Positions 7,774-10,161 of a stretch of DNA of 10,161 nucleotides are shown here, in pieces (within the stretch, counting starts at the first letter, position 1; each line of letters starts with the position of its first letter). This DNA comes from Stephanodiscus triporus (taxonomy: Eukaryota; Bacillariophyta; Thalassiosirophyceae; Thalassiosirales; Thalassiosiraceae): assembly GCA_036939755.1 (NCBI GenBank), contig JALLAZ010001111.1, forward strand, positions 1-10,161. Direction: 5' to 3'. A program made the translations under genes and the position numbers. The notes beneath the pieces were generated by a model. The model saw nothing but the letters and a program-made list of their open reading frames with translations. It was not told the DNA's origin and ran no database searches.

Positions 7774-9591
7774 TCAAGCATAGGGTGGTTGAGTCAGAGA
7801 TGGTGTCTCATTGATCATCTTCGTCTCACTCGACAAGTGCCCTGCCACGACCTTGGCGTGTTCGTACCCGAAATTGACGCAATTAACAAAGGACACTCCT
7901 GTCCTATAATTCCCACACACCCACAGCCCCCCCCCGTCGTTCGCATCCTCCATCCTTTTCAGTTCCGCTATAAGTTCTGAATGTCCCAGCTCATACTGTG
8001 GTATCGCCCTCGGCCACGTCTTCACTCCCAACACCTTGGGGGGCGGTGCATCAGGCCGGAGTAGTATCTTACGCAGATCCTCATCCACCGCCGAGACGAG
8101 GTCATCGTCTGACATGGCCCCGACGGCGGGATCCCGCGTCCCGCCGATGGTATTCGACAACAAGTTGCAGCCGTCGGGGCATCTTCCCGGGAAGTGACTC
8201 GAGCTGAACAGCGATGCCAGGGTGCGCTGCACTCCCGAAGAACGTGTGCTGACCACCCCGAATCCCGGAAGGTCACGCAGGCTGCCGGATCTGTCGGCGA
8301 GCTCGACATCGCGGAAGGACGATTTGGGATACGAAAGTGTCACAGAGGCGACGGGGGGATAGGACACCCCCCCGGCGGAGTCGCGTCGTTCCCCGGAGAA
8401 TAACTTGGCGGAGCCCGGCAGTACTTTGTCGAGAGCCGCGCGAATCGCGTGGGCGGGTATGGTCAAGATCACGGTCCTGGCGCGGACCGTACGTTGTCGT
8501 ATCCCATCGTGGCCGGGCGTGTCAAACGTGGCGACGTAAGCCCGGCCTTCGACGGCCTTTTCGACATTCGTGAGCGTCCACCGCAACCGTACCCTCGCGG
8601 TTCCCAATTCTGCCGCGATGGCGTTCGGCAACGCGGCCAATCCCGTACGATAGCTCCCCGGCCTGCCGTATTCGAGCCCAGACGGTGGGTCACCCGCCTC
8701 GTCGTGTCGTTCCCTTGTAGACTCCTTCGACTCCGCCCTCCGAATCGCCAACCCGCCGTAGAACAGCGCCCCGAACTTATTCCATCCGAGGTCATATGCC
8801 TTCTCCTCCATCCGCGAAAACTTCGGCAGGGTTGACCTCGCGCTCAACCTGGACGGATCCCCGCAGTACACGCCGGAAACGATCGGTTCGATTATGCGGT
8901 GGAATGCCTCCTCGCCAAGGGTCCTGATCGCGAAGTCCTCGATGGTCTCCTCCCCGCCATCGACGGGGGGGGGCGCGTGACCTAAGAACGCGCCAACGAA
9001 CACCCTCATCTTACCCCGCCACGAGAGCAGGTCGCCGAATAGGATGAATCTCATCATCCCGCCCGGGCCGAAGAATGTTCCCTTCGCGGTGGGAAGGGGA
9101 TGGACCTTCCCGCCGTGATATATCCACGGCGAAACCGACCCCTCTGGTGCGAACACCATCTCGTCCTCCAAGTTCAGCTCGCGCGATATACGCATTATGG
9201 ACGGCGACGCCTCGAAGGAATTGGGACCGTCCTCGTAAAGGAACGATCCGTCCTCGTCCTCCACCGTCACGGATCGGACGTTCCCCCCCAGGCGATCGTC
9301 CGATTCGCACAAGAGGACGTCGAGGTCGTGGGACGCATATAGGTTGTGTGCCAGAGTACAGCCGGAGATTCCCCCGCCCACGACGAGGCAGTCGTACAGG
9401 TGTGCGTCGTCGTCGTGATCGATCACTTCCGTCGTCATGTTGTGGCGGGCCTGTCGTCCTTGGATGGTGAGCACCGCGATTACCGTCGCTCGTCCTCTGG
9501 TGGTGTGGAAAATGACGACTGTGTGGAGAGAGGTGCGAACCTTTGGTAATTTTCTTTTGGGTTCGCATCCATCACCTCTCCATCGACACAT
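7774..9591 (-). CDS. PPOX: Protoporphyrinogen IX oxidase (HemY/PPOX type)
   Basis: FAD- and oxygen-dependent oxidation of protoporphyrinogen IX to protoporphyrin IX, the last step shared by heme and chlorophyll synthesis (EC 1.3.3.4). 605 residues from the first ATG; 554 from Met52 (9438), which starts closer to the family's usual N-terminus and has A at -3. Rossmann motif VVGGGISG at 70-77 with its acidic partner E96; then RLGGNVRSV, GPNSFEASP (122-130), IEPIVSGVYCGDPSRLS (234-250), GSYRTGLAALP (312-322), TIGGTRDP (481-488), TWPRAIPQYELGH (525-537) and the C-terminal FAD segment GNYRTGVSFVNCVNFGYEHA. The middle motifs separate it from phytoene desaturase and other amine oxidases. No intron is needed. 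The Arg-rich residues 1-51 could be a targeting sequence, but no clear bipartite plastid signal is visible, so location is open. GC content is well above that of the CBP gene. Confidence 0.93.
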   Translation of the reverse strand: MCRWRGDGCEPKRKLPKVRTSLHTVVIFHTTRGRATVIAVLTIQGRQARHNMTTEVIDHDDDAHLYDCLVVGGGISGCTLAHNLYASHDLDVLLCESDDRLGGNVRSVTVEDEDGSFLYEDGPNSFEASPSIMRISRELNLEDEMVFAPEGSVSPWIYHGGKVHPLPTAKGTFFGPGGMMRFILFGDLLSWRGKMRVFVGAFLGHAPPPVDGGEETIEDFAIRTLGEEAFHRIIEPIVSGVYCGDPSRLSARSTLPKFSRMEEKAYDLGWNKFGALFYGGLAIRRAESKESTRERHDEAGDPPSGLEYGRPGSYRTGLAALPNAIAAELGTARVRLRWTLTNVEKAVEGRAYVATFDTPGHDGIRQRTVRARTVILTIPAHAIRAALDKVLPGSAKLFSGERRDSAGGVSYPPVASVTLSYPKSSFRDVELADRSGSLRDLPGFGVVSTRSSGVQRTLASLFSSSHFPGRCPDGCNLLSNTIGGTRDPAVGAMSDDDLVSAVDEDLRKILLRPDAPPPKVLGVKTWPRAIPQYELGHSELIAELKRMEDANDGGGLWVCGNYRTGVSFVNCVNFGYEHAKVVAGHLSSETKMINETPSLTQPPYA

Positions 9592-9853
9592 ACCATACTA
9601 CCCTGCCTATCGTACCATACATAGGGTACATGAGCACGGACTACGAGTTTGATACTGGCCGCTTGGCATACCATGTATGGATGAGACGAGACTATTCGTC
9701 GCGTGCATGCGGAGATGACTTCGGTTTGCAAAAAGGAGGGCGCCTTCTTGAGCGGCAGGGCCATTGGTTGTTACCTACGATATGATTCAACTTTTCAGTA
9801 CAAAATTCAAGTTATTGAAATAATGGTATCCTTGCCAATTATTATCACCACCT
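9592..9853. other. Spacer between two minus-strand genes
   Basis: 262 bases upstream of the oxidase. The part nearest the oxidase has CCATACAT at 9615-9622 and its complement ATGTATGG at 9673-9680, a weak inverted pair. No promoter motif is recognisable. A 94-residue minus-strand frame crosses it (9764 to 9480) and overlaps the oxidase N-terminus in another frame; I do not regard it as a gene. Confidence 0.5.
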
Positions 9854-10161
9854 TTAGTTCTGGATGCGTTCTACAAAGATGCTACCGGTATTGACGCAAC
9901 GTATACGCTTTTGGACTTCATATTTCTCTCCCAATAAAATATCATCAACAGCTTTCGCTGCATTTGGAATTATATGCCACTCATTCAGTCTGTCACGTTT
10001 CACCTCGATGATAACATCAAAGATTGGCGCCGCAGCTCTCGCTGTCAATTGCTTGTCTATTGCTTTCGATCCATTTTTCTTCTGAGCTATCTTGGCTTCG
10101 GCGTTGCCTAAAGTTACCGTGTTTATACCTCCGATAAGTCCTCTTATGTCCTTATTCTTAA
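9854..10161 (-). CDS. Unrecognised protein, 3' end only (partial)
   Basis: An open frame runs from the window edge (first full codon at 10159) to TAA at 9854-9856, giving 101 residues with no upstream start inside the window. I do not recognise the family. The visible part looks like a real folded protein: GLIGGINTVTLGNAEAKIAQ, a Lys-rich linker, then PIFDVIIEVKRDRLNEWHII and AAKAVDDILLGEKYEVQKRI, with alternating hydrophobic and charged residues. The hydrophobic strand ending in E-V-K recalls the E-x-K of PD-(D/E)xK nucleases, but that is a weak resemblance. Codons are AT-rich, unlike the neighbouring oxidase. It could be a normal gene, the tail of a mobile element, or a chance frame. Confidence 0.45.
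   Translation of the reverse strand, partial: KNKDIRGLIGGINTVTLGNAEAKIAQKKNGSKAIDKQLTARAAAPIFDVIIEVKRDRLNEWHIIPNAAKAVDDILLGEKYEVQKRIRCVNTGSIFVERIQN

Noticed and set aside
9011..9568. 185-codon minus-strand frame and plus-strand frames opposite the oxidase
   Set aside because: High GC removes stop codons from all frames; these are Arg/Pro/Gly-rich shadows of the well-supported oxidase.

Overview
The window looks like nuclear DNA of a eukaryotic microalga, most likely a diatom or another stramenopile. Three things point that way: short GT-AG introns of 85-99 bp in a long gene, a CBP/p300 acetyltransferase that mixes plant-HAC-like TAZ fingers with an animal-like bromodomain, and a plant/cyanobacterial-type protoporphyrinogen oxidase. 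There is nothing prokaryotic about it (no operon, Shine-Dalgarno site or CRISPR array). The species assignment is inference.

Layout. Positions 1-1898 hold no gene I can support. They contain a strong imperfect hairpin (101-264), a smaller inverted repeat (292-335), several G and C homopolymer runs, and a pyrimidine-rich leader just before the first gene. Positions 1899-7444 (+) encode a four-exon CBP/p300-type lysine acetyltransferase. Spliced, it is 1754 residues: Gln/Met/Asn-rich N-terminus, KIX, two tandem TAZ domains, bromodomain, Cys-rich/PHD module, KAT11 acetyltransferase domain with a Lys-rich loop, ZZ finger and a C-terminal TAZ. All three introns were placed by hand; each keeps the frame, and two rejoin a domain that the genomic frame interrupts (KIX and the last TAZ). 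Positions 7445-7773 are a convergent intergenic region with an AATAC repeat. Positions 7774-9591 (-) encode an intronless protoporphyrinogen oxidase in a clearly more GC-rich stretch. Positions 9592-9853 are a short AT-rich spacer. Positions 9854-10161 (-) are the 3' end of an unrecognised gene that runs off the window.

The two main genes have no obvious functional link: one is a nuclear coactivator and the other a tetrapyrrole enzyme. They converge tail to tail with about 330 bp between stop codons. The most interesting points are the CBP with three TAZ domains (two from an internal duplication), the intron retention outcomes it would give, the long hairpin upstream, the base-composition jump at the oxidase gene, and the unidentified gene at the right edge.
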